Assembly: GCF_030435705.1 (NCBI RefSeq)
Contig: NZ_CP129381.1
Span: 434,001 to 498,000 of the forward strand
Length of the DNA: 64,000 bases
Source of the DNA: Rhizobium sp. SSA_523
Lineage (GTDB): Bacteria > Pseudomonadota > Alphaproteobacteria > Rhizobiales > Rhizobiaceae
Direction of reading: 5' to 3'
This document shows positions 43,602 to 52,300 of the stretch, one piece after another. How positions within the stretch are numbered: the stretch's first letter is position 1; every line of letters starts with the position of its first letter. Under the pieces are notes generated by a model. That model had not been told where the DNA came from. It did not search any database and saw nothing but the letters and a program-made list of their open reading frames with translations. Made by a program: the position numbers and the translations under genes.

Positions 43602-44693
43602 ATGAACCACATGACGTATGACTTGAGGCCGGCCAGCCTGGTTCTGTCGGATGTTCGCAAGAGCTATGGCAGCCTGGACGTGATCCACGGCATCGATCTG
43701 ACGATAGGCGAGGGCGAATTCGTCGTCTTTGTCGGGCCATCCGGATGCGGCAAGTCCACGCTCCTGCGGATGATCGCCGGGCTTGAAGAGGTGACCGAGG
43801 GTGATGTGGTGATCAAGGGCCGCGATGTCACCGATCTCGATCCCTCCGAGCGGGGCATCGCCATGGTGTTCCAGTCCTATGCACTGTATCCGCATATGAG
43901 CGTGCGCGACAATCTGGCCTTCGGACTGAAGATGTCGCGCACAGCCACGGTCGAAATCGACCGGCGGGTCGCTCAGGCTGCGGCCATCCTCAAGATCGAG
44001 CATCTCCTGGAGCGGCGGCCGGGCCAGTTGTCCGGTGGCCAGCGTCAACGGGTGGCGATCGGCCGCGCCATCGTCCGCAAACCGGATGTCTTCCTGTTCG
44101 ACGAGCCGCTGTCCAATCTCGATGCGGAACTGCGTGTCTCGATGCGCATCGAGATCGCACGGCTGCACCGCGATCTCGGCAATACGATGATCTATGTGAC
44201 GCACGACCAGACCGAGGCGATGACGCTCGCCGATCGTATCGTGATCCTGCGGGACGGCCGGATCGAGCAGGTCGGCTCGCCGCGGCAAGTCTATCAGGAT
44301 CCCGCCAATACCTTCGTCGCGGGCTTCATCGGATCGCCGCGCATGAACCTGATCGAGGCGACATGGGAAAGGGGCGCCCCTCGTGTCAGTGAGACGGTCT
44401 TGCCCGCCCCGGCGGTGAGGCAGCCGCCTGCCGACGGCGCATCCCTCACCTTCGGCATCAGGCCCGAACACATCCGGATTGCGACGGATGACCAGGAGGG
44501 GTTGCCGGCTGTCGTGGAGTTCAGCGAATATCTTGGTGGCACCTGCTACCTCTATTGCCGGCTGTCGGGAGGACAGGCCCTGACCATTGAGAGCCGGGAT
44601 GAACTCCAGCTGCAGAGCGGCGACAGGTTGACCCTCGCTCTGCCGGCAGAGCGCAGCTTTCTGTTCGATGCATCCGGCCAGCGCCTGCGCTAG
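43602..44693 (+). CDS. Sugar ABC transporter ATP-binding protein (UgpC/MsmK type)
   Basis: 363 residues. Walker A GPSGCGKST, Q-loop MVFQSYALYPHM, signature LSGGQRQRVA, Walker B VFLFDEPLSNLD, H-loop THDQ. The C-terminal ~110 residues hold the TOBE/MalK-like regulatory domain (LTFGIRPEHIRIA). It energises the two permeases and closes the operon, 3 bp after the GH127 gene. Confidence 0.94.
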   Translation: MNHMTYDLRPASLVLSDVRKSYGSLDVIHGIDLTIGEGEFVVFVGPSGCGKSTLLRMIAGLEEVTEGDVVIKGRDVTDLDPSERGIAMVFQSYALYPHMSVRDNLAFGLKMSRTATVEIDRRVAQAAAILKIEHLLERRPGQLSGGQRQRVAIGRAIVRKPDVFLFDEPLSNLDAELRVSMRIEIARLHRDLGNTMIYVTHDQTEAMTLADRIVILRDGRIEQVGSPRQVYQDPANTFVAGFIGSPRMNLIEATWERGAPRVSETVLPAPAVRQPPADGASLTFGIRPEHIRIATDDQEGLPAVVEFSEYLGGTCYLYCRLSGGQALTIESRDELQLQSGDRLTLALPAERSFLFDASGQRLR

Positions 44694-44785
44694 ATCCCAG
44701 GGGCGCATCGGAAGCCAGGCCGGGCCTTGGGGCGGGAACGTTCTTTCCGTGTGGATCGACAGGCCGATCTCAGCGGATCAGCCCG

Positions 44786-45436
44786 TCAAGGCGTGCAGGT
44801 GACATAGGCGACCACCGCGTCGGCGATCATCCGCTTGTGCCGGTTGTAGGTCTCGGGTTCCGACAGGTCGCGATGGAAGATCGTCCCGAAGGTGTAGCGA
44901 TTCGAGACGCGGAAAAAACAGAAGGCACTGATAAGCATGTGCAGGTCGATGGCATCGACATCGGCGCGGAACAGGTTTTCGCGCCGGCCGCGCTCCAGAA
45001 CCTCTTGGATCGTCTTGACGATGGAGAGGTTGAGGTCGCCGATTTCCGCCGACTGCTTCATATGATTGGCGTAGTGGATATTCTCGATGCTCACCAGCCG
45101 CACGAAATCGGGATTGTTTTCATCGTGATCGAAGGTGCTGCCGATCAGCGTCCGCAGGGCCTCCACCGGTGGCATATGCGCCAGTTCAAGATCCTCCTCC
45201 AGCGTGCGGATCTTGCGATAGGCCTTTTCCAGCACAGCCAGATAAAGACCCTCCTTACTGCCGAAATAGTAGTAGATCATCCGCTTGGACGTTTTGGTTT
45301 TCTCGGCGATGGCATCGACGCGCCCGCCTGACAGGCCAAAGGCGGAAAACTCTTCGGTCGCGACCCTGAGGATATCCTGCTTCGTCTTTTCCGGATCATT
45401 CTTCCGGGTCTCGCGTTCAACCGGCGTTGCCACCAT
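44786..45436 (-). CDS. TetR family regulator of the shikimate/quinate cluster
   Basis: 216 residues. HTH: TKQDILRVATEEFSAFGLSGGRVDAIAEKTKTSKRMIYYYFGSKEGLYLAVL, with IYYYFGSKEGLY as the recognition end (residues ~17-70). The C-terminal domain resembles the PsrA/RutR-like group. It is divergent from the shikimate dehydrogenase-like gene, and the gap carries a promoter with an inverted repeat (45525-45542), a likely binding site. Confidence 0.88.
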   Translation of the reverse strand: MVATPVERETRKNDPEKTKQDILRVATEEFSAFGLSGGRVDAIAEKTKTSKRMIYYYFGSKEGLYLAVLEKAYRKIRTLEEDLELAHMPPVEALRTLIGSTFDHDENNPDFVRLVSIENIHYANHMKQSAEIGDLNLSIVKTIQEVLERGRRENLFRADVDAIDLHMLISAFCFFRVSNRYTFGTIFHRDLSEPETYNRHKRMIADAVVAYVTCTP

Positions 45437-45518
45437 TTCGATCCATCTCCTGTGCGGGCGACCGACCCGCAGATGTCACTTCATATTCAGCTTCGGCGCC
45501 TTCATCAACTTAGTCTTG

Positions 45519-45542
45519 TTGACACGTACTGGTTAGTACATT
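45519..45542 (+). promoter_or_regulatory. Promoter with overlapping operator for the shikimate catabolic genes
   Basis: TTGACA (45519-45524) is a perfect -35. Directly after it GTACT-GGTT-AGTAC (45526-45539) is a perfect 5-bp inverted repeat in the -35/-10 spacer, the classic place for a repressor. The extended form CGTAC-N6-GTACATT recurs at 51119-51136 before the TRAP operon. The -10 is weak. Confidence 0.6.
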
Positions 45543-45620
45543 ACGAGATTCGCTCAACAGGCGTTTGGAGGAGCGCCGACGGCAGACGGATCTTGTCCCT
45601 CGGCCGCCGGTGGGAATGAC

Positions 45621-46511
45621 ATGGATACTGCCCGCACTGCGAGGTTTGAAGCCGGCCTGATCGGCAAAGGAATACAGGCATCCCTGACGCCTGCCATGCA
45701 TATGGCAGAGGGACGCGCCCAGGGTCTCGAATATCACTATCATCTCCTGGACCTCGATGAGGTCGACAAAGGCGCGGTAGCCCTGCCCGAGCTTATCGCC
45801 GATGCGGAGCGCCGTGGCTTTGGCGGCCTCAATATCACCCATCCCTGCAAGCAGCAGGTGATCGCTCTCCTGGACGATCTGTCGCAAGAGGCGCGGGCGC
45901 TTGGTGCGGTGAACACGGTCGTGCTGCGTGACGGACGTCGCCATGGGCACAATACCGATTGGTGGGGCTTTGCCGAGAGTTTCCGGCTTGGCCTGCCCGG
46001 GGCGGATCTCGCCTCGGTGGTGCAGCTCGGCGCCGGTGGCGCTGGCGCTGCCACGGCCTTCGCCATCCTGCGCTCGGGCGCTCGCGCGCTGACGATCTTC
46101 GATCAGGACCACGACCGCGCGGAGAAGCTTGTCGAGACCATGCGCCAGCATTTCGACAAGTCCGCAATCCGCGTCGGAACCGATCTTGCCGGCTCGATGG
46201 CGCATGCCTCCGGCCTTATTCACGCAACGCCGACCGGCATGGTGAACTATCCGGGCCTGCCGCTGCCGGCGGCGCTTTTGGAGCCGTCGGTATGGGTGGC
46301 GGAGATCGTCTATTTCCCGCTCCATACGGAGCTTCTCGTCGAGGCGCGCCGTCGCGGCTGCCGGGTGTTAAACGGCGGGGGAATGGCCGTCTTCCAGGCG
46401 GTGAAAGCCTTCGAACTCTTCACCGGCATAGAACCCGATGCGCAACGCATGCTGAACCATTTCGCGCAAATGACCAGCGCGTCTGCGCGGCAGGCTCTGC
46501 TTCAGGATTGA
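45621..46511 (+). CDS. Shikimate/quinate dehydrogenase (AroE/YdiB-like, catabolic)
   Basis: 296 residues. Substrate site ASLTPAMHM, catalytic Lys in NITHPCKQ, NTDWWGF, and nucleotide loop QLGAGGAGAATAFA. The text after the Gly loop (IFDQDHDRAEKL, acidic Asp at the strand end) suggests NAD+ rather than NADP+, as in catabolic quinate/shikimate dehydrogenases. It oxidises shikimate to 3-dehydroshikimate or quinate to 3-dehydroquinate. It heads an operon with the dehydratase (16 bp gap), SMP-30 and TRAP binding protein. Confidence 0.88.
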   Translation: MDTARTARFEAGLIGKGIQASLTPAMHMAEGRAQGLEYHYHLLDLDEVDKGAVALPELIADAERRGFGGLNITHPCKQQVIALLDDLSQEARALGAVNTVVLRDGRRHGHNTDWWGFAESFRLGLPGADLASVVQLGAGGAGAATAFAILRSGARALTIFDQDHDRAEKLVETMRQHFDKSAIRVGTDLAGSMAHASGLIHATPTGMVNYPGLPLPAALLEPSVWVAEIVYFPLHTELLVEARRRGCRVLNGGGMAVFQAVKAFELFTGIEPDAQRMLNHFAQMTSASARQALLQD

Positions 46512-46527
46512 TGCCAAGGAGGCGCTC

Positions 46528-48417
46528 ATGAAAACTTCGATTGCGACGGTTTCCATCAGCGGCGAACTTCCGCAAAAGCTGGAGGCGATTGCGCGGGCGG
46601 GATTCGACGGCGTCGAGATCTTCGAGAACGATTTCCTCGCCTTTGATGGAAGCCCGCGCGATGTCGGGCGCATGGTGCGCGATTTCGGCCTGGAGATCAC
46701 GCTGTTCCAGCCCTTCCGGGATTTCGAAGGCATGCCGGAGCCGCATCGCTCCCGCACCTTCGATCGGGCGGAACGCAAGTTTGACATCATGCAGGAACTG
46801 GGGACCGACCTGGTGCTGGTCTGCTCCAATGTCTCACCGGTTTCCCTGGGCGGTATCGATCGCGCTGCGGCGGATTTTCGGGAGCTTGGCGAAAGGGCAG
46901 CGAAGCGCGGGCTGAAGGTCGGCTTCGAGGCGCTTGCCTGGGGCAAGCATATTTTTGACCATCGCGATGCGTGGGAGATCGTGCGGCGCGCCGATCATGC
47001 CAATGTGGGCCTGATCCTCGACAGCTTTCATACGCTCGCGCGCAAGATCGATCTCGGTTCCATCCGCTCGGTGCCGAAGGACAAGATCTTCATCGTGCAA
47101 TTGGCGGATGCGCCGCTGATCAACATGGATCTCCTGTACTGGAGCAGGCATTTCCGCAATATGCCGGGCGAGGGCGATCTGCCCGTTGCCGATTTCGTCG
47201 CCGCCATCGCAGAGACCGGCTATGACGGCTATTTCTCGCTGGAAATCTTCAACGATCAATTCCGCGGCGGCTCCGCCAAGGCGATCGCGGCGGATGGCCA
47301 GCGGTCCCTGCGATATCTCGGCGACCAGGTGCGCAGGCGCCCTGAAGTGAAAGCGCTCACGGTGCCGCCCATGCCCGACCGGGCCAAGGTGAAGGGCGTC
47401 GCCTTCATTGAGTTCTCCGTCGGCCAGGATGATGCGGAGCAGTTGGTCGCGATGCTGCGGGCGCTCGGGTTTGCGCGTACGGCTATCCACAAGACAAAGA
47501 AGGTCAGCGTCTATCAGCAGGGACAGATCCGCATCCTCGTCAATACGGAGGAGGAGGGCTTTGCGAGTGCCGCCTACGCCGTTCACGGCGCCTCCGCCTA
47601 CGCCATGGCGCTCGACGTGGATGATGCCGAAGCCGCTCTCAGCCGCGCCGTTGCACTTGGCGCGGAGCAGTTCAGTCAACCGGTCGGGCCTGGCGAGCTG
47701 GAGGTTCCGGCTATCCGGGGCGTGGGCGGCGATCTCATCTACATGATCGATGACGTCAGCATGCTCGGCCGGCTGTGGGACATCGATTTCGAAGCCGCGC
47801 CGCAGGATGCGACGACCGGACATGCATGCCTGACATCGATCGATCATGTGGCTCAGACCGTGGCTTATGAGGAAATGCTGACCTGGCTGTTGTTCTACAC
47901 ATCGATTTTCGAGACGGCAAAGACGCCGATGGTCGATATCATCGACCCGGCAGGGGTGGTGCGCAGCCAGGTGGTCGAAAACAGCGAAGGCGATCTGCGC
48001 ATTACGATGAACGGCGCGGAGAACCGGCGCACGCTGGCCGGCCATTTCATCGCGGAAAAGTTCGGCTCCGGCATTCAGCACATCGCGTTCAAGAGCAGCG
48101 ACATCTTTGCGACCGCGAAGGCGCTGCGCGAAAACGGCTTCAAGGTTCTGCCGATCTCTCCGAACTATTACGGCGATGTCGAAGCGCGCTTCGGACTTGA
48201 TCCTGAACTGACCGAACGCCTGAAAGCCGAGAACATCCTCTATGATCGCGACGATCACGGCGAATATTACCAGCTTTACAGCGGCACGTTCGGAGAGGGC
48301 TTCTTTTTCGAGATCGTCCAGCGCGAAGGCTATCGCGGCTATGGCGCGGCCAATGCGATCTTCCGGATCGCAGCACTGAAGAAGCAGATCCGACCCGAAG
48401 GGATGCCTGCCGCATGA
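46528..48417 (+). CDS. 3-dehydroshikimate dehydratase fused to an HPPD-like domain (QuiC1 type)
   Basis: 629 residues. Residues 1-270 are a TIM-barrel sugar-phosphate-isomerase/AP-endonuclease-2 domain with metal-ligand blocks GFDGVEIFENDF, VGFEALAWGKHIFDH, LILDSFHTL and YFSLEIFNDQFRGG. This domain turns 3-dehydroshikimate into protocatechuate. Residues ~285-625 resemble 4-hydroxyphenylpyruvate dioxygenase, with the iron-type ligands in SIDHVAQTV, IQHIAFKSSDIF and FFFEIVQREGYRGYG. This architecture is known from Pseudomonas QuiC1; the role of the dioxygenase-like half is unclear. The stop overlaps the next start (ATGA). Confidence 0.9.
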   Translation: MKTSIATVSISGELPQKLEAIARAGFDGVEIFENDFLAFDGSPRDVGRMVRDFGLEITLFQPFRDFEGMPEPHRSRTFDRAERKFDIMQELGTDLVLVCSNVSPVSLGGIDRAAADFRELGERAAKRGLKVGFEALAWGKHIFDHRDAWEIVRRADHANVGLILDSFHTLARKIDLGSIRSVPKDKIFIVQLADAPLINMDLLYWSRHFRNMPGEGDLPVADFVAAIAETGYDGYFSLEIFNDQFRGGSAKAIAADGQRSLRYLGDQVRRRPEVKALTVPPMPDRAKVKGVAFIEFSVGQDDAEQLVAMLRALGFARTAIHKTKKVSVYQQGQIRILVNTEEEGFASAAYAVHGASAYAMALDVDDAEAALSRAVALGAEQFSQPVGPGELEVPAIRGVGGDLIYMIDDVSMLGRLWDIDFEAAPQDATTGHACLTSIDHVAQTVAYEEMLTWLLFYTSIFETAKTPMVDIIDPAGVVRSQVVENSEGDLRITMNGAENRRTLAGHFIAEKFGSGIQHIAFKSSDIFATAKALRENGFKVLPISPNYYGDVEARFGLDPELTERLKAENILYDRDDHGEYYQLYSGTFGEGFFFEIVQREGYRGYGAANAIFRIAALKKQIRPEGMPAA

Positions 48418-49307
48418 CGAAGATTGTCCCGGCCTCCAGCGTCGAATGCCTGGTTCGTTCGCGCGATCAGTTGGGCGAAACGCCATTGTGGTGCGAACAG
48501 AGCCGGAAACTCTGGTGGCTCGACATCGAGAAACCGAAGCTGCAGAGCTACGACCCTTCGGCTGATTTCCATGAAATCATGCCGATGCGCGGCATCACCT
48601 TTCTCGGCAGCCAGGCCTTGACGACGTCCGGCCAACATCTGCTTGCGCATGATCTCGATCTCGTCCTGCAAGCGGCGGATGGCGGTCCGCCCTCGCTTTT
48701 CGCACGGGTGGAACATGGTCTCGACAACCGTCTCAATGACGGGCGCGTCGACCGGCAAGGACGTCTGTGGATCGGGACCATGGACAACCAGTTGCACCGG
48801 CCAGCCGGCGCCCTCTACCGCGTCGATCCATCCGGCGAGGCGACCCGCATTCTGGGCGATGTGGTCGTCAGCAATGGAATAGCGTTTTCGCCGGATGGAC
48901 GGCGCTTTCACTTCACCGACACGCGGCGGCACAAAAGCTGGGTGTTCGACATGGATCCGGACGATGGGGTCCTGTCCAATCAGAGGCTCTTCGCCGATTA
49001 TTCAGCAACCGGCGACAGGCCCGACGGCGCCTGTTTCGATGCTGATGGCGGTCTGTGGACGGCCTTCTTCGCGGGGAGCCGCGTGGTTCGCTACAGCCCG
49101 GACGGCCGGATCGACACTGTCATCGAGCTGCCGGTCACCAACCCCACCTGCGTCTGCTTTGGCGGCGACGACTTGCGTACGCTGATCGTCACGACCGCCA
49201 GGAAGTTCCTGCCTGAGGAGACGCTGGAGACGGAGGCATTGGCCGGCTCGGTCCTGGCCATTCATGGCCTGGCCGAGGGACTGCCGGAAAACCGATTCGC
49301 CGCGTGA
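48414..49307 (+). CDS. SMP-30/gluconolactonase/LRE family protein
   Basis: 297 residues, six-bladed propeller. Metal-site blocks: LGETPLWCEQSRKLWWLDIE (Glu), NDGRVDRQGRLWIGTMD (Asn, Asp), VSNGIAFSPDGRRFHFTDT (Asn) and RPDGACFDADGGLWTAFF (Asp). The family includes lactonases with a single divalent metal. It overlaps the dehydratase gene and may hydrolyse a lactone arising in quinate or shikimate metabolism; this substrate is inferred from location only. Confidence 0.88.
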   Translation: MTKIVPASSVECLVRSRDQLGETPLWCEQSRKLWWLDIEKPKLQSYDPSADFHEIMPMRGITFLGSQALTTSGQHLLAHDLDLVLQAADGGPPSLFARVEHGLDNRLNDGRVDRQGRLWIGTMDNQLHRPAGALYRVDPSGEATRILGDVVVSNGIAFSPDGRRFHFTDTRRHKSWVFDMDPDDGVLSNQRLFADYSATGDRPDGACFDADGGLWTAFFAGSRVVRYSPDGRIDTVIELPVTNPTCVCFGGDDLRTLIVTTARKFLPEETLETEALAGSVLAIHGLAEGLPENRFAA

Positions 49308-49337
49308 GGACGCGGCATTAAGAGAGGGAGGAACCCC

Positions 49338-50324
49338 ATGTTCAAACTAACGCGACGGCAGGCGATCGCCGGAACTGCCGCAACCGCGGCCATGATTGGT
49401 CTGCCGAAGGCGGCCTTTGCAAAGACGACGCTCCGCTTTGCCGATGTCACCACCGCCGATGCGCCACGCTCGCAGGCTCTGGTGAATATCTTCGCCAAGG
49501 AAATCGGCGACGAGTACGAGTTCAAGCCCTATTTCGGATCGACCCTGTTGAAACAGGGAACCGAACTGGTTGCCGTCCAGCGCGGCAATCTGGAAATGGC
49601 CATGCTGCCGCCGTCCGATTTCGCCAAGCAGGCGCCGGAGTTCGATATTCTGGGTGCGGCTTACGTGGTGCGCAGTGCCGCTCATCTGCAATCGATCTTC
49701 GATAGCGAGATCGGCGAGGAATTCCGCAAGATCGCCCGCGAGAAGCTGCGGGTGGAAATCCTCGCGCCCGCCTATTACGGGGCACGGCACGTCAATCTGA
49801 AAGGCAAGAAAAAGGTCATGCGGCCCGAGGATCTGGCCGGCGTGAAGATGCGCATGCCCGGCGGCGAGAGCTGGCAGTTCCTCGGAAAGGCGGTCGGTGC
49901 CAATCCCGTGGCGATGGATTATGCCGAGGTCTATACGGGTCTGCAGACAGGCGCGATCGATGCCCAGGACAATCCGCTGCCGAACGACAAGCTGATGAAA
50001 TTCTATGAGGTGACGGATCAGATCATTCTGACCGCCCATAATATCGGCTTCGGTCTTCTTCTCATCGGATCATCCACCTTTGATGCCCTGCCTGCGGCGG
50101 AACAGACGCGCATGCGCGAGGCGGCACGCAAGGGCTTCGCCTGGAGCACAGCCGAATACGAGAAGCAGGAGAAGGAACTGGTGGGCTTCTTCCGCGAGCA
50201 GGGGCTGGAGGTCTACGAACCGGATCTTGAAGCCTTCCGCGCCTATGCGCAGAAGCAATACATGGAATCGCCGCTTTCCGCTTCCTGGCCGGCCGGCATG
50301 CTCGACAAGATCAACGCGCTTTGA
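49338..50324 (+). CDS. TRAP transporter solute-binding protein, DctP type (copy 1)
   Basis: 328 residues with a twin-arginine-like signal (KLTRRQAIAGTAATAAMIG; mature after KAAFA). DctP blocks: KQGTELVAVQRGNLEMAM, VKMRMPGGESWQFLG (the Arg that pairs with a carboxylate ligand) and AEVYTGLQTGAIDAQDNPLPN. It should bind an organic acid such as shikimate or quinate. It closes the dehydrogenase-dehydratase-SMP30 operon and is a paralogue of the 51226 protein, but there are no membrane subunits immediately after it. Confidence 0.9.
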   Translation: MFKLTRRQAIAGTAATAAMIGLPKAAFAKTTLRFADVTTADAPRSQALVNIFAKEIGDEYEFKPYFGSTLLKQGTELVAVQRGNLEMAMLPPSDFAKQAPEFDILGAAYVVRSAAHLQSIFDSEIGEEFRKIAREKLRVEILAPAYYGARHVNLKGKKKVMRPEDLAGVKMRMPGGESWQFLGKAVGANPVAMDYAEVYTGLQTGAIDAQDNPLPNDKLMKFYEVTDQIILTAHNIGFGLLLIGSSTFDALPAAEQTRMREAARKGFAWSTAEYEKQEKELVGFFREQGLEVYEPDLEAFRAYAQKQYMESPLSASWPAGMLDKINAL

Positions 50325-50342
50325 CAGGCGGCGGCGGCCGCA

Positions 50343-51020
50343 TCACGGAATGCGGCCGCTCTTCTGCACGTGCTCTACGCCGTTTTTCACGTGCCGGGTC
50401 AGCATCCGGCACGCACCCTCGTGATCCCGTTTCAGGGCAAGCTCGAAAAGCAGTCTGTGATCATCCACGACAGGCTGGCCGCGGAAGGATTCCGCAAGCA
50501 GGTGGTAGCGCAAGAAGCGGTCGAACACCGATGACAGCGCGGCCATGAGATTGACCGAATTGCAGGCCGACACCAGAGCCTGGTGGAACTCCCAGTCATA
50601 GCGCACCCAATCGACCGTGCGTGAGGAATCGCCGGCCAGCAGGCTTCGCTCCACGGATGAGAGCTTATGATGGGCTGCTACCAGCCGCGCCTCCCATTCC
50701 AGGTCCCCGCCTGTGAAGGACAGTCCCAACGCGTGACATTCCAGCAGGATCCTGAGATCGGCAAGCTCGAGAAGCTCGCGGGTGGAGGCAGGGCTCACCT
50801 CGAACCCGCGCTGTCCCTCCGCCACCACCAGGTTCTCGGTGGTCAGCCGGTTCAGGATTTCCCGCAATGTCGAGACGCTGACGCCGTAGCGCGCCTTTGC
50901 CTGTTCCAGCTTGATCTTGGAGCCCGGCGGCAAGGCGCCGGAGATCAGATCCTCGCGAATCCGTCTGAAGGCCGTTTCGCCGGCTGTTTCGCGCTGGGGA
51001 AGTTCCTGCTTGGTTATCAT
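50343..51020 (-). CDS. GntR family regulator, FCD (FadR-like) type
   Basis: 225 residues. Winged HTH: AFRRIREDLISGALPPGSKIKLEQAKARYGVSVSTLREILNRLTTENLVVAEGQRGFEV. The FCD ligand domain has the metal His positions in EFHQALVSACN and HRLLFELALKRDHEGA, then LTRHV. It sits between the two TRAP binding-protein genes, convergent with one and divergent from the other, so it likely regulates the TRAP operon. A palindrome, ATCATATGAT (51035-51044), lies 15 bp upstream of its start. Confidence 0.9.
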   Translation of the reverse strand: MITKQELPQRETAGETAFRRIREDLISGALPPGSKIKLEQAKARYGVSVSTLREILNRLTTENLVVAEGQRGFEVSPASTRELLELADLRILLECHALGLSFTGGDLEWEARLVAAHHKLSSVERSLLAGDSSRTVDWVRYDWEFHQALVSACNSVNLMAALSSVFDRFLRYHLLAESFRGQPVVDDHRLLFELALKRDHEGACRMLTRHVKNGVEHVQKSGRIP

Positions 51021-51034
51021 GCGGGTTACTTTAC

Positions 51035-51044
51035 ATCATATGAT
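51035..51044. promoter_or_regulatory. Palindrome upstream of the GntR gene
   Basis: ATCATATGAT is a 10-bp perfect palindrome 15 bp upstream of the GntR start in the divergent gap. FCD-type GntR proteins bind short palindromes of this size, so autoregulation is possible. It is short and AT-rich, which lowers confidence. Confidence 0.35.
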
Positions 51045-51109
51045 CTGAAAAACGTACGATAAAAATCGGTTGACTCGTGGATTTCATGCGTCATGCTGGT
51101 TTCAGCCAA

Positions 51110-51139
51110 TTGACTAAACGTACCGTTCCGTACATTGTT
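51110..51139 (+). promoter_or_regulatory. Promoter with overlapping operator for the TRAP operon
   Basis: TTGACT (51110-51115) with ATTGTT (51134-51139) 18 bp later reads as a sigma-70-type promoter. Between them CGTAC-N6-GTACATT (51119-51136) matches the operator at 45525-45542 in both halves and in spacing. One regulator may therefore control both units of the cluster. Confidence 0.55.
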
Positions 51140-51225
51140 AGTGCGATGCAGCCGAAGAGGAACGGCTTATCCATGGGAGGTCATCCGAAAGTTTCGGATG
51201 ATGGAGACACACAGGAGGAATACAG

Positions 51226-52212
51226 ATGAACTTCAACCTTACCCGTCGGTCCGTCATTGGTGCCGTCATGATGGCTGCCACGGCTTTGGCCAGCCCGGTG
51301 CTGGCGCAGGAAAAGCCGGTGCTGAAATTCTCGGCTGTCTTTTCAGAGCAGGATATCCGGGCCCAGATGACGAAGATGCTCGCCGAGGACATCAAGAACG
51401 ATTTCACGCTTGATCCCTATTACGGCGGCAATCTGTTCAAGCAGGGAACCGAGCTCGTCGCCATCCAGCGCGGCAATCTGCAGATGGGCAACATTGCGCC
51501 GCAGGATATTTCCAAGCAGATCCCGGCATGGTCCGTTCTGACCTCGGCCTATCTCTTCCGGGATGCCGCGCATCTGACCGCTTTCTTCAACAGCGAGGTC
51601 GGCGCTGAATTCAAGAAGATGGCTGAGGACCAGCTGGATATCCACATTCTCGGGCCGACCTATTTCGGCGCGCGCCAGGTGGGGCTGAAGCCGAACAAGA
51701 AGATCACCACACCGCAGGATCTCAGCGGCATCAAGCTGCGCATGCCGGGCGGCGATGCCTGGCAGTTCCTGGGCGAGGCCCTGGGCGCCAATCCGGTTCC
51801 CGTTGCCTATGCCGAAGTCTACACCGCGCTGCAGACCGGCGCGATCGACGCGCAGGACAATCCGCTGCCCAACGTCAAGAACATGAAGTTCTACGAAGTC
51901 ATGTCGCAGATCGCGCTCACCTCGCACCTGATCGGCTACGACCTCCTGGTCATTTCCAACAAGACCTGGAATGCCATGACGCCGGAGCAGCAGAAATCCT
52001 TCCAAGCGGCGGCCGACAAGGCGATGAAGTTCAGCGAGGACAAGCACCTTGCGCAGGAGAAGGCGCTGATCGAGGAATTTCGTGCGGCGGGTCTCGAGAT
52101 CTACGAGCCGGATCTTGATGCCTTCCGCAAGTTCGCCCAGGAAAAATATCTGAACTCGGATCTGGCGAAATCCTGGCCGCAGGGCATCCTGGAAAAAGTG
52201 GCGGCTCTCTGA
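51226..52212 (+). CDS. TRAP transporter solute-binding protein, DctP type (copy 2)
   Basis: 328 residues, the same length as the 49338 paralogue. Signal with NLTRRSVIGAVMMAATALASPVLAQ. Shared blocks: KQGTELVAIQRGNLQMGN, IKLRMPGGDAWQFLG, AEVYTALQTGAIDAQDNPLPN and the tail YEPDLDAFRKFAQEKYLNS. It is followed by DctQ (88 bp) and DctM, so it is the binding protein of a complete TRAP system for an organic acid. The ribosome site GGAGG lies 7 nt before the ATG. Confidence 0.92.
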   Translation: MNFNLTRRSVIGAVMMAATALASPVLAQEKPVLKFSAVFSEQDIRAQMTKMLAEDIKNDFTLDPYYGGNLFKQGTELVAIQRGNLQMGNIAPQDISKQIPAWSVLTSAYLFRDAAHLTAFFNSEVGAEFKKMAEDQLDIHILGPTYFGARQVGLKPNKKITTPQDLSGIKLRMPGGDAWQFLGEALGANPVPVAYAEVYTALQTGAIDAQDNPLPNVKNMKFYEVMSQIALTSHLIGYDLLVISNKTWNAMTPEQQKSFQAAADKAMKFSEDKHLAQEKALIEEFRAAGLEIYEPDLDAFRKFAQEKYLNSDLAKSWPQGILEKVAAL

Positions 52213-52300
52213 CGCGCCGCCGCGCTCGCGTGTGCACACGATAGGGTGGCGGCGAGGCCGGATCGGCCGTCCCGCCACCTCTCTTCCTGGAGACTGATAC

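Noticed and set aside
46834..48486. 550-residue minus-strand open frame
   Set aside because: It is antisense to the dehydratase-HPPD fusion, whose metal motifs are clear.
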